In this document: in pieces, positions 37,129 to 49,700 of the stretch | Layout of the letters: each line of letters starts with the position of its first letter | Numbering within the stretch: the first letter of the stretch is position 1 | DNA from: Adenanthera pavonina | Lineage: Eukaryota > Streptophyta > Magnoliopsida > Fabales > Fabaceae | Length of the DNA: 64,000 bases | Reading direction: 5' to 3' | Assembly (NCBI GenBank): GCA_026686845.1 | Contig: JAIVEN010000020.1 | Span: 9,265,501-9,329,500 of the forward strand | Translations under genes and position numbers: made by a program | The notes under the pieces: model-generated | Database searches by the model: none | The model's input: only the letters and a program-made list of their open reading frames with translations | What the model was told of the DNA's origin: nothing

Positions 37129-37464
37129 TTAATAATATTTTTTATTTTTTTATTTTTAAAATAATTTTATAAAATTATTTTTTGAGAATAAATTTTGTAA
37201 ATAAAAAAATAAAAAAATCTGTTTAAATGATTATTCTCAAAATTATAACTAGTGAGCGATATATGAGTTATTCAAAATTTATAACTTTACCATTAATGAG
37301 ATGGGTGTTTTTCATCCATTCTTTTATTTTTCAGAACAAAAACTATAAAATAACTTAAAAATATTCTGAGTTTTCTGTTCTTTTATTTTTTTATTTCTTA
37401 GAATAGTTTATAAAAAACAGGTTTACCAAATAGGTATTTTTATTTTTCTGTTTTCAAACAGGTC
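37129..37464. mobile_element. Candidate hAT-like MITE, about 335 bp
   Basis: The left end 'ggagcctctttaataatatt' faces the inverted right end 'ggacctgtttgaaaacag', matching the GG(A/G)CCTGTTTG terminus seen in plant hAT MITEs. The body is AT-rich and includes partly complementary tracts. No target duplication was confirmed. Confidence 0.4.
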
Positions 37465-38304
37465 CAAGTTTTTCTTCTTTTCAAACTCAAACCTCCATCC
37501 TACTTTTTTCTAACCAGTTTGCTTCATTAGCGCCTTCCTCAAGTCTCCAACTTCTTCTCTATGGTATCTACAGTGATTTGAGGAACAACAGTCGCTAGAC
37601 AAGCCAGATAATGGTATGAAGTTTTCTAGAATAGCCTGTGTGTCATTGTTGATGGAGGCAAAATGGGCAAAAAAATCATTATGGCTGCTAAGATATCTTT
37701 TCTCACTTTCTTCTACTTCATTCTTATGTGTTTTTCAATTATCTCCGCTATTATTTTTAGTATTTTTTCACCTCTAAAGATTTTTTCCTTTTCAGTTTTT
37801 TTGGACTGGCAGAACTGGTCAACTTGTTGGTTTTGCTGATTTTGTTCGATTCGAGACTGAATTGATCAATTCTTTATAGGTTTAATTTTCCTTCGGTTTA
37901 GCTATTATGCCGGACTAGACCAATGACCGGTTTGCTAGTTTTCCAATACTAGCAAATTGGTTAGTTTAATCCTTTTTTCGTACATTGATTATATTTTATG
38001 GCTTATACTGTCATCACTCACTACTCAAAATACAAAAAACTTTTAATAATAAACTACATCATTACGAATTTTATTTCTTTGATTATATGTATTGATATGG
38101 ATTCTATACTAATTCAATATGCTTATCACAATTTACAACTGAGCATTATCAAAGATATTAACTCAGCAAGGGAGTTATATATAAGAAGGGGAATACATGC
38201 TAGGCTAGTGAGAGGAAATTTGGATAGAGAATTTGATTCAATCCAAATTTACGTTTGTCCAATCTCAATCTATAGTTAAATTTAATTACTGTATTATAAT
38301 TAAT

Positions 38305-38920
38305 TGTTAGGTTGGCTAATACTCAAGAGGGAATGAATTTGGTGATGCAAAATTTTTATTCTTTTGAAGTACAACCCAATTGCAACAAGTGTTGTAGTAG
38401 AACAGGGATGAATAGAGTATGATGAAGCAGATAGATGAAAGATCAAACACAAGAATTTATACTAGTTTGGTTCAAACCACTTGGCCTACATCCAGTCCTC
38501 AAGTCATCACCTGAGATTTTCACTATATCCCACAAGTTTGATCCGAGCAATTATGAAGTCTCAGTACATTTCAAAAATTTGAGTTGGCAAACACACTTAC
38601 AAGATTTGTAATTTCCCTTAGTGTTTCTCCATACTAAAATTCTACCCAAAAATTGTAGAAAAAAATGATTACAAAATGGAAATTCTCTTTTAGAGTAGAT
38701 AATATATTAAAAGTTCACTCTAATGAGGTGAGTTTAGCTTTAAATGCTTACATAGAAAGATTTTATAAATTGTAACAGCATTTTAGCACAAAACTCACTT
38801 AAATTCATTACCCACAAGTTCAAATGAAATCCTATTTATAATTTATGGTTTAACTAAACGTTAGACATAAGATCTAGCCGTCAAACATAAGTTCTAGTCA
38901 TTACTCAGTAAAAAGAGTAA
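38305..38920 (-). mobile_element. LTR relic of a Sirevirus relative, fragment A
   Basis: It starts TGTTAGGTTGGCTAA, homologous to the start of the intact LTR at 22013. It contains 'cacttggcctacatccagtc', 'acctgagattttcactata' and, further on, 'ttcattacccacaagttc' with a 'tatttata' TATA-box complement at about 38842. The match stops near 38920, at the position matching about 22630 of the intact LTR, before any motif array. Confidence 0.7.
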
Positions 38921-38939
38921 TATATTAGTGATAATAAAA

Positions 38940-40484
38940 AGTTACTGAAAACAGAGTATAAGAGATAAAGTTAGAGCAATTGCAAAGTAAATGAGGGGAG
39001 GACACATAGATTTATTTTGGTTCATTCTACTCCACTTGACCTACATCCAGTCTCTAAGTCACCACTTGAGATTTATCCACTATATCTTGTAAGATTTGAA
39101 TGAGTTCTTGCAAAAATCGCAGTACAACCCTAACTGGGACTTTGAGCTGAACAAAACACTCCCACTCTTCTCACTCAAGAGTAAGAACAAATCTCTTAGT
39201 ATCTTCTCACACTAAGTATTCTCTACAAGTGTGTAGAAATATACAGGTCAAGATAAGAAAACTATCTCTCAAAAGAGTGGATATGAAAATTTAAAGTACA
39301 ATGAATGAGGTAAACAGATGGTAAGTAAGTTTTAAATGAATCAGTAATCAATTATGCAGAGTTTTGATGTTTATATGTTTTTCCTCATTACCCAATAAAT
39401 TAAATGAGGTCCTATTTATAGTTTTGGAACAAAACTATCTATTGGAAATAAGAATTAGCTGTTGCTTTAAGAAAAATAGCTGTTCACCAACCGCATTAAA
39501 TGTGTTTGTTAGATGTTATGCGGATAACCTCATTAGGTTATGCGAATAACAGTGACCGTTGGCTCTTGGTTTCAACGTTATGCATTTGTTATGTGGATAA
39601 CTTGGCTAGGTTTTGCGGAAAACGTTTATTCCCGAATGACTAAGTTTTAACTCAAGAACATTTTTATGAAAACCTACTCAGTTATTCGGATAACATTAAA
39701 TTTTCTCAAATTGAGTTTTTTGGAAAACATAGGTTATCAGGATAACCTCCCAAGATTATGTGGATAATACATTTGACCGAAGAAAGTCCAAGTGCTTTGT
39801 GCCATAAGTTATGCATATAACTTCCCTAGATTATGCGGATAACCTATTTAATAGAGAAGAGTCCAAGTGCTCTGTAATACACGTTATACAGATAACCTCC
39901 TTAGGTTATGCGAGTAACGGGCTGCACAGTACAAGTGGCCTTGACTGTTCACTTCCTTATGCAAATAAGATAACCACCTTATCAGGATAACCTGCTGGAC
40001 AGAGTTGAAGACATGACGGATACCTACGTTATGCGGATAACCTTAACCTTTTTCATGAAATCGAAGAGGGAACACTTAGAAAAGCTTTAAAATTGAGACT
40101 TTATCCTCATACATTTCACTGATTATGCGCATAAGGTAAAACCTTTTCATGAAAACAAAGTGAGAACACCAGGAAACAATTTTGAAATTGAGACTTTATC
40201 TTCATAACATTTAAACATTATGCGCAGAAAATAACTTTTTCATGAAAACCATTTTGAAAACATGAGTTAATTATTAATCATGCAGGTAGATGCCTCATTT
40301 AATATTGGGATAATCAGAATTGAAAGCTTGACTACCTTCTTTTACAAATGGATTCCTAAAATACATGAAACAACTCTTTAACCTTTAGGAATCTTCAACT
40401 TTATTCTACATATGACTTGTGTTCCTTTGATATTGGATTTCCAAGTTCAATATTGTTTAGAATTATCAAAACCATCTGAATTAA
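38940..40484 (-). mobile_element. LTR relic of a Sirevirus relative, fragment B, with GTTATGCGGATAAC array
   Basis: It begins within the same LTR backbone ('ccacttgacctacatccagt' at about 39032) and proceeds through 'gaggtcctatttatag' (TATA complement at about 39410) to 'aattatcaaaaccatctga' at the end. That order corresponds to the intact LTR from about 22085 to its right end. Where the intact LTR has TTCGTCTG/AATTCGAATT motifs, this one has about 15-17 copies of a dyad close to GTTATGCGGATAAC between 39510 and 40250. Downstream sequence at 40500 may be a degraded polypurine region. Confidence 0.7.
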
Positions 40485-41611
40485 TAGCTAGCTCCTAGGG
40501 TGATGCCCAAATGAGCCAAAAAAAAAAAAGGTGAGAGGCTGAAGGTTAGATTCTAACTAAGTTAGTAAGAAACTTTTGAAGGGTTAAGAAATCTCCCTTA
40601 AGTTGTCAAACCACTAATGGACCTTGACTAAGCAATTACAAAAGTCATGTATGAAAACGATAAAGTAGAAATATAAGAAGTGATAAAGAGTAAAGTGTTA
40701 ATGACCACTAACTTAAGATCATTACGATCCCAACCCATAAAAGCCAAGAGATCCTAAAGGCTATGTCAAGATAAACAAAAGTATTGGGTTTGGGAATATG
40801 TTTATACATGAAGGTAGAGTTGTAAGTTCGGACTCTAAGTTAACAAAAACGAGAGTAAAGAACAAAGAAGCAGTATAAGTATAAGCAATGAATGAAAATG
40901 AGAATGTTGATGAGACACCATTATAAGGTATCATTCCAATTTATAGAAGAAAGATAAAAGGAGGGATTGAACGTCCAAAAAAATTAAACTAGTAAAGTAT
41001 TCAAAGGTCGTGCTGATAAGTTATGGCTTGAAATGAAGCCCATTGCAAGTATTCTATTAGACCAGTTTTGTCATTAGTACAAGCATAATCCCTATAAAAT
41101 CACTTTATGAGTAAAGGATTAAAGTAAATATGTGTTGTAGAATACTTTATTATCCTATCTCTTAAAAGTTCCTTTTGTAGTATTCAATTACTTTTCTTTT
41201 TACCTTTTTATCTTTTGCATATTTAAAAACAATTTTTTAGCAAAAAGGTACTTTTTAATCTTCAACACTAATTATTTTTTTATTTTTATCAATAAATCTC
41301 AGTACTATATACCATTGGGCTCTTTTCGTCAAGAGCTTCATTTTAACAGTAATTTTGTAATTTTATATATTTATAAAATTATCTCTAATTCCAGGTAAAA
41401 TTATAAATTTTTTTAGGTTATTAGTTATAATTTTTCCCCGAAACTTATTATATTACGTGATTTCTCCTGACTAAAATGCAAAGAAATTTTATTTCTTGAG
41501 AATAAAATATAATAATCTAATTTTTTTTTTGGAAAAATGACCTCTTTGTTCTTTTTCAAACTTGATATTGTCTCTCTATTTTTTCCAATTTCTTATACAC
41601 TTTCTGATATT

Positions 41612-41993
41612 TAGTCTTTTAGAGATATTAAATAATTCAAATAAAAATAGGAAATATATGAATATTATATCCTTATTTAGTTTATAGACGCATCAACAAA
41701 ACAAATTAAAAAAAGTCATCAACAGAACAAACACAATATTTATTCTTTTAGGAATGTTACATAATTCAAATAAAATGGGAAATAAATTAATATTGTATCC
41801 TTATTTAGTTTATACACGCATCAACAAAACAAATTAAAAAACGTCATCAACAGAACAAACACCATATGTAGTCTTTTAGGGATGTTACATAATTCAAATA
41901 AAATCGGAAATAAATTAATATTATATCCTTATTTAGTTTATACACGCATCAACAAAAACAAATTAAAAAATGTCATCAACAAAACAAACACAA
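41612..41993. repeat. Minisatellite, three copies of about 128 bp
   Basis: Units start at about 41612, 41740 and 41869. Each contains '(t)agtcttttagrgatrtta', 'ataattcaaataaaa', 'atccttatttagtttata', 'acgcatcaacaaaa' and 'gtcatcaacaraacaaac'. Units 2 and 3 are nearly identical; unit 1 is more diverged. Confidence 0.9.
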
Positions 41994-42659
41994 ATTATAC
42001 TCATGGCAATCTGGGATATTGCATTAATGTTTCAATTCTTTATTTTTTTTTTAATTTGGGTTGAATCTCTATCTACTTTTGGTAAATTAAATATTAATAT
42101 TTATTATTTTCTCCTTCACTTGTGAATTTCTATATTACTAGTCTCAAAGTTTTATGATAGATATTTCAATAATTCTAAAAAATTTCAATGACATCTAAAG
42201 AATATTTTTGGACTCCTTTTCAAATTTTAAATCAATGCAATTTTCAATCAAAACCTGTAACTATTCATTTCAATGTCACAACTCACAAGGATGTAAAAGG
42301 AAAGATAATAATTTCCCAATCATATTTAATTTAAGATAAGATTTATATTTGTTTGGTGTTTTTGTTGGCCAACTATTTGAGTTGTTCTAAAAATTAGACA
42401 TTTACATAAAAGGCAATCAAAATAAGATGATAATGTGCTGCACCATCGTGACATCCAATCAAAGTATCCGAATCGATGGATGTGAAAAATAAAAAGGTAA
42501 AAATATTTACACATTGATTGGAATTATGGCACCATCTCAAAATTAAGTGGTTAGGAAGAATATTTGACTTATTATTATGATTATCATTTTCCCTTTTTTT
42601 TTTTTTACCAATATTATCATTCTCATTATTTACTTATATTGACTTACTTTTCAACTAGG

Positions 42660-42990
42660 TCTTTGGGAAGCCATGGTCAACAAGCATCCACCTTGAGAAC
42701 GTTGTTATAGTTGAAAGCAGGACACAAAACTACTGAGTTCCTCTCTTGGACTTTTGTGGGGCAAGTGTCCGTTTTTCTGAAGGACGAAGAAGGAGATGAT
42801 GAAGAAGACGGTAAAATGAAGAAAGAATAAGATGAATAATTGTTTTCCATTTGACGAGTGAACAAGAAGGAGAAGAGGCTCTCCTGCAATTGCAGGCTAT
42901 GAGCATATTCATTATCCTCTTCGTCTCAAACATGATCAAAGGCAGGGTCTTGCAGCCGTTGGAGTATTATATGGAAAGAAGGCAATAGTA
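42660..42990 (+). other. GC-richer, coding-like island of unknown nature
   Basis: In a region of extreme AT content this block has balanced composition and a short plus-strand reading frame with 'FLSWTFVGQVSVFLKDEE' followed by an acidic run (about 42713-42830). A second, differently framed stretch at about 42880-42985 contains 'HYPLRLKHD'. A decayed gene fragment is possible. I do not recognise the family and there is no intact ORF. Confidence 0.25.
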
Positions 42991-44469
42991 ATTCAGATTC
43001 AACTTTATTATTATAATTATTATAACAGAGAAAATCATGATGTGATTTTAATTACAAATCCAAATTTTATTCATATTTTAGAATAAGTTTTGCATTTCCA
43101 ATTAATTCAATTATCAATCAAATCTGTTGAAAGTAAAAATATTAATTTCCTGGTCACTGGTCAGGGCGATCTAAATGAAATGATATTACAATATAATAAT
43201 TTTCCCAATCATATTTGATTTGATTCTGATGAGGTTGTGATGGTTATTATTTTTGTGGTCTCATTTTGGTGATTATACCTATAAGGTGACTGGTGCACAC
43301 CATGTCTTATATGTCTGTAAATAAATTATTCTCGATTTTCATAAAAAAAAATACTCTCCCCTTTAAACTTTTAGATAACATGAACTTTATTATTATGCTA
43401 CTAATGATGATACCACGAAATAAAAACTCCATATGTTTGATTGAATTTTGAAATCTTTCAACTATTTTGTGAATTTATTTATTTAAAATTAATGACACAT
43501 TTGATGATATATTTCTTGGTCAATCAGAATATCATAATATATAATTTGGTTGTTTGAGGTAAACTCATCATACATTTAGAAAATAATTCATAACAATTAT
43601 TTTATTCACTAATTATTGTAAGATTTTATCCTGCATTTCATCTTTTATAGTTAGTTGAAATTTTTTACAATCCATTTTATATGTTTGATATGATTATTAA
43701 TTTAATTAACTTCAATTTTAAAAATTAAGAGTATCAAATCATGCATTTATTATAAATTTGACCTAACATCTAATTTTTAAATTGAATTTGTAATTTTCTT
43801 ATTGAAAAATTTTGAAATTGATAATGTGTAAATAAAGATTCCACATATTGACTTATTTATGTGAAATTAAAAAATATTTTAATTAATATGACAATTAACA
43901 CACACATGCAATATTTTTTTGCAAATAAAAGTTAAGGTAAGTTGGATCAAGGAGGCTCATTAGGATTAAGGCAGATAAGAGGGCTCAAAGAGTACAAAGT
44001 TATAATTCCAACCAAATTATTATTGTAAGGTGACAATTTAGAACATAATTAAATTGGTCCATATCTCTTTTACAATTGTGCGGATAAGATCTGTTTCATA
44101 CCTGAAAAAATGAATTTCAACATGTGTTGAGAAAGGAATACATAATAATCATAATAAAATCAAGAAACTATGGAAAAATATGACTGAGAACTGGAATATG
44201 CAATTTTGTTATTACATTTTTCATAAATACTATACCAGTATTTTAGGGATTTGTCAAGAATTGTATTATTTTGAAAAATTCAATTTACCTACAGCTTATT
44301 TTGTATGGATACAAATTTATTCATTTGCACTTATCGATGTGAACTATTGAACTTCCGTTCCATTAATTTGCTCATCATTTAAAATTTGATTTTTCTCTAG
44401 AGAAATTAACTTGAATTCCTATCATCCACTTTGAATCTCCAAAATAAATTTTATTGATTCAAAATTTCT

Positions 44470-45350
44470 TATTATAAGGAAATAATTAAACATGGGAAAA
44501 AATTATGGCAATATGTCAGGATAATATAAAACTATAGAGTACAATAGTCTTTTTTCTTTCAAATAATAATTGAATGTTGAGGAAAAAAATGAGATATATT
44601 TCAAATATTAATATTACAAATTTTAAAAAAACTGTTGAGAAAGTATTAAATTTTTATATTTATATTACAAATTTAATATATAATTTAATATTGTATATTA
44701 CAAATTTCAATATTAATATTACAAATTTATATATAATTTAGACTATATGAAAAAATATTAATTACCATTAATTCATTAAAATTTTAATCCCAATTTTCAT
44801 TTTCAATGAATCCATAATTTTGAATGAATTATTTAAGATAACTTTAGACAAAGTATTAAATTTTAGGAAAAAATTGTTAATATGCAAATCTACCCTAGAA
44901 ATATTCTCGAATTTAAATGATATTACAATTTTTTACTGTATTTTGAAAATTAAATTTTTTTAAAAAATAAATTAATTAAATGACCAAAATAAAATTTAGT
45001 ATAAAATTAAAGGATTAAAAGTGTGCTTTTACCATACTAAAAAAAATTATTGATTAAAATTTTCCTATATTATAAGGAGGAATAATTATGGGGCTAATAT
45101 GAAAAATCTATTGGACAGTAATTTTTTTAAATAATAACTGAATGTTCAGGAAAAAAAGATGGGCGAAATTTCAAATATTAATATTACAAATTTTAAAAAA
45201 AGTAAAAATGGCTGAGACATTTTTTATATATAATTTGGAATATATTGACGGATATTAATTATTATTAATTTATTAAAAAATTAATCCCAATTAACATTTT
45301 CAATAAATCCAAAATTTTAATGAATTATATAACGTTAAATAAAGTATCCA
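44470..45350. repeat. Diverged direct duplication, two copies about 570 bp apart
   Basis: Copy 1 (about 44540-44850) and copy 2 (about 45115-45360) share 'aaataata(a/t)(c/t)tgaatgtt', 'ttcaaatattaatattacaa', 'attttaaaaaaa' and 'ttttcaatraatcc', in order. Both are non-coding and AT-rich; one copy has extra (AT)-rich insertions. Confidence 0.55.
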
Positions 45351-45710
45351 ATGAAATAGATATGCATGATCTATGATTCATGGGTAATTATCCATCCTCT
45401 CTCTAATTGGTTCTATGACTCTGTTGTTGTTTTTTTTTACCACTTATTACTCTACTATTATTAGTAATGATCATTCTTATAAAATATAAAATTTATAATA
45501 TGTTGCGCTATTTAGTACTTACAGTCATTAGCTTTCATACAGAACGTCTAGTAATGTGAAAATACTCTAAACAAAGATGAAGAAAGACTAAATAAATATT
45601 ATAAATAGTGGTCTGAGCTTAAAAATGATTTTAAGCAACCGACCTCAAGGAAACCAACAAAATACAAAAACTAGTTTGTTTTGTCAATAGAAAATACATT
45701 AATTAATATA

Positions 45711-46437
45711 AGGAGAAATGATAATTAGGACCAAAATTTTGAATTAATGTTAGGAATTAATGATTTTCAAATGATAAAAAGGGACCATGATTCTAAATTG
45801 AATAAAATTTTAATTATTAAATTATCTAAATGTCCTTTTTGGGATGACAATATCAAATGGTTAAAGAAAAATATTAAAACCTGGGCACAAAAGTGTCAAA
45901 TTTCTAAAGTTGAGTGTCAAATAATATGCGCTAATAGTTATAAATTGATGAGTGAAATTTCATTCCTCTGTGTAAAATAGAGAAAAATAAATATCAAATC
46001 CTAAAATTATAGTGACAAATGGCTGATGAGAAGTGTCCAAAATTAAAAGTGAGACTTTTAATTTTAGTGAGTATAAACTATTCAATGTAAAAATGTTGGA
46101 GATTAGTGTCAAATACTAAAATATAACCATCATTTGACATTATCATTCTATAATTTGACACTAATCTTCTTTTATTTTGATTCGATAAATGACATTTCAC
46201 TCATCAATTATAATTGTAAACTTATATTATTTGACACTCAATTTTTTGCAACTCGTGTCAAAATTTTGACACTTTTCTATAATCATTTGATATTATTATT
46301 CCAGAATAGGTAATTAAATAATTTAATAATCAAAATTTTGTTTAGTTTATTATCTAGATCATTTTCTGTCATTTCATAATTTTTTAATCCCTAAGTAGTA
46401 TTAATTCAAAATTTTAGTCCTAAATGTCATTCTCCCT
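45711..46437. mobile_element. MULE-like MITE with long inverted arms
   Basis: The left arm starts 'aggagaaatgataattagga' and the inverted right arm starts 'agggagaatgacatttagga'; both continue 'ccaaaattttgaattaat' with one difference. Homology between the arms extends about 250-300 bp inwards ('gagtgtcaaataatat', 'gatgagtgaaat'). The total is 727 bp, with no coding capacity. It ends about 135 bp upstream of the SDS TATA box. No target duplication is obvious. Confidence 0.75.
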
Positions 46438-46573
46438 AATTATTAATATTAATTAATGTATAAATTTAATTGAATATATATTTTAAAATTGTCATCTCCC
46501 ATATATATAACTGGCATTGATGTTAATGTCTGAACGTGAGCATGAAAAATGCCTACGTGGGACCACCATACCA

Positions 46574-46581
46574 TATAAATA
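46574..46581 (+). promoter_or_regulatory. Probable TATA box of the SDS gene
   Basis: TATAAATA, followed by a C-rich and then CT-rich leader ('ctctctctctct' at about 46640), with the start codon at 46754. This places transcription near 46610 and makes the in-frame upstream Met at 46517 untranscribed. Confidence 0.6.
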
Positions 46582-46753
46582 CTCTCCCCCATATCCCCCG
46601 CGCTTCACCGAAGCTAGCCTCAGCTCTTGTAACCGTTCCTCTCTCTCTCTCACGCAGACACCCACACGCACACATACACATAATCGCCGTAGCATTCAAC
46701 GCCAGGAATTTTCTCTGCAAATTTTCTCTGATATTCTCGGAAGCCAAACAGCA

Positions 46754-49700
46754 ATGACAACTAGATCGAGCAGATTGAAGCGGAAACTCGAACTTGAACC
46801 CCCGCTGGGCATCCGGAAGAAGCTCCGGTCTAAGCTACCTCGCCGGAGAAGATTCTGGATCTCTCCAGTCCTGCTCGCTGCAAAGAAATTCAAAGTCTCA
46901 GAAGAGAATATCGTTTCGGTGGATTCGAGCTCTTGCTCTCACTTCAATGCTGAAGTTTCATGCAATATGACCAGTGGATCGGTTGAGTTCGAGAGTAAAG
47001 GGAGGTCAAATTCTAGGAAGAAGATAATCAACGAAGTTGCAGATCTTCGGAAGGATAAATGCGACGAGTTCTGGAGAATTCGGAGATTTGTGAAGGAAAA
47101 GGATGGTGAAGTAGAGGTGTCTGAGTCTTCGTGCGTGGACTCGAATTCTGGAGTTGGTGAGAAGAGGAATTTGGTGTTGAAGTTTAGGAGCGGAAAAGAC
47201 GGTAAGAATGCGAAAGAAACCGAAACAAATGAAGGTTCTGAAGCTTTTACGAAATCGGAGACTACTTGTGAAGAGCAATGCTCCGGTGGAAGCTCCAAGT
47301 ACGGTACCGCGAGTCATAAAATCTCGTCGCAGACCGCGGGAAACGATGTCGCTCCAGCTGGCCGTTGTGCTCGCGAGAAGTTTGCGAAAGTAGGAGAGGA
47401 GACATTCAGAGGAAAGGAAAATGGATCATCTGAACTTGAGTTCTCTCAAGCACTGGGTGATCATCGTGCTAATGGAAACACAAGCGAATTAAATGCACAA
47501 TCGAGCATACAACAGGGATCGAATCATTTTATCGACGATTCTGATCTAGCCTGCTCCGAGGAATTCTCGTGTGGGGACATCTCAGAGTACTCTTCAAGTC
47601 AGGACACCGTATTTCCTGATCTCTACTCAGAGATCTTTCCTGAATGTTCGGAGCTGGAAATTTCAGATTACTTTACTGATTCTGGAACTCAATTCTCGGA
47701 GGGCTCCGCTGGAGAAACCGTTTCACCAACATTTTCCTTGTTCATTCAGTACAGCAATGAGTTTTCGAGGTTGCCTTCACCAGATACAGGAATTGCTTTA
47801 TGCGTCGAGGATGATACGTCACATCAACCAGAAGTAAGTTTTCTTTAAGTGGTGATTGATGTTCAAATTTGTGGTCTAGAAAGGAAATTAAGGCATTAGG
47901 CCATGATTTTGGCTCCAATAGTTGCATGCTCTTGCTTTTGTTTTTTGTTCTTTTAATAATAACTCAGCTGAAATGAAACTAGATTGACAATTTAAAATCA
48001 TGATTAGAGTTTATTTATTCTCTCAAAAGTTCTATTTAATTTATTTCCAGTGTGTTATTATTCGGGACGCTCAGGAATTTTGATGAATTTGATTTTAGTT
48101 TTTGAGGTTTGAAGATGTGGAGGATGAAGACAGCTACCAAATGCTCAGAAAGAGGGAACAGAGGCAATTGGTTTTATGCAATTATGCAGAGAAGTATTGT
48201 TCCAACGCCCACGAATACGGCAAGCTCGTTCTGCAGCAACGCTCGCAAATGGTTCACTGGATAGTTGAGGTTTGTCTAATTCGAACCTATCCTAATGATA
48301 CTTCAATTTGCTTTCGTTGTTATCTCAAATAACCAATTAATCGCCATGATTGACATAAAATAGAGAAACGCTCTGCTTCACCTGACCAGCTATTAAGCTC
48401 TGTATCAGTTGCCTGATGGAACACAAGCGAATAGTGTAAACAAAACGTGTGCAAAGCAAATTTGTTTGTGTTAGAGAGAGTAAATATTCTCTACATTTAG
48501 TCTCTATGGTGATCATCTCTTAGTTTGAATTCCAATCGTTAGATTTTTGCGGACGGCTGTGTCCCGGCGTACTTTAATGTTGGTCAGTGGTAATGACATG
48601 CATGCAGTACCGGTACACTATTCTCGCATGCGTGTTGGAAGTTTCGACTTTCGAGTTCTCCCACGAGGCCACGACGGCTTTGCTTCGTTCAAGTCTCGAA
48701 AGAGAACAGATAGGACACGAGAGGGGTAGTCTCGCCATTCTCTCAGCACACAAAGTAACATGTCTGTTATGGCATGAGTCTTGCCGCGAGCACATCAATA
48801 GTAGTTGTAACTTGCTAACTATAACACACCACTTCTATTGTTAACAGCATATTTTAAATTCGAACAAAATTTAGATATAACTTTAAATATTTATAATAAA
48901 TTATTTCAACGAAAGAATGATTGGGGAACATTTTTCAATTTCAATAATTTAATTTTACTTAAATTCTGTCAAAAAAAGTATTTTCACATATTATATTTTT
49001 TAAAGAATCAAATTGTAAATAGTTAAGTAATTTTAACTAAAGTTTTTTTTCTTAAAACTTTCTTAAAATAGTTACAAGTTACCCTTTAATCTAAAATATT
49101 ATTGATGTAATTACAATAAATAATACTCCTTCCGTTTCTTAATATAGGGCACTTTTTTGAGAAATTAATATTTCATAATATAATGCACTTTACGGATTAG
49201 GTAGTATAATTTTTTTCTCTTTTCAAGATTGTCCCTAATTAATAAACCCAAATATTTATTTATTATTAAAATATTTCATTCCCAAAGCTTTAATAAGGGT
49301 AATTTGAAAAAAGATAGGAAATTTTATTAGTTATAATTATTGTCTTGGTCTGTATACGGTAGTTAAAAGTGTACTATAAATTGAAACGGAGGGAGTATTT
49401 TATTTAATTTTTTTATTTATTGTTATTTTATAATCTCAGAATTTTTTTGATCCAAAATAATGTTTCAGAATTAAAAGGTAATTGTTTTTTCCTTTCTTGT
49501 TCTTTTTGGTCCCTTCTGGGTGCGAGATGCATAACTTATTTTGGCCTCAATTTAAAAGTATATTGAGCTTACATGTCCAAACAGCGTCACCCACTAATTA
49601 TAGAGAAGAAAATTGGTATCCCGTATGCGAACCCTTTTGCATGTTCTCTTCAAGCTAAAGATATTGGAGCTGGTAATTCTGAATTGCTTGTTGATTTTGT

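Larger units (their letters stand above)
34196..38304. other. AT-rich intergenic DNA with probable TIR elements
   Basis: No gene was recognised. It contains two candidate non-autonomous transposons (34427-35749 and 37129-37464) and otherwise AT-rich sequence. A 'ctccctctgtgtcaaataaa' at about 36278 looks like one end of a Stowaway-type MITE, but I could not find the partner end. Confidence 0.5.
40485..46500. other. AT-rich intergenic DNA with repeats, no gene confirmed
   Basis: It contains the minisatellite at 41612-41993, a GC-richer coding-like island at 42660-42990, a diverged duplication at 44470-45350 and a MULE-like MITE at 45711-46437. I see nothing in 40500-41600 and 43000-44470 beyond AT-rich sequence. 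Confidence 0.5.

Noticed and set aside
46517..46753. Upstream in-frame Met that would lengthen SDS by 79 residues
   Set aside because: A TATA box at 46574 and a CT-rich leader lie downstream of it, so that Met is most likely not transcribed. The sequence also lacks resemblance to SDS N-termini.
46492..47317. Minus-strand reading frames over SDS exon 1
   Set aside because: They are antisense to a well-supported exon with family motifs on the plus strand.
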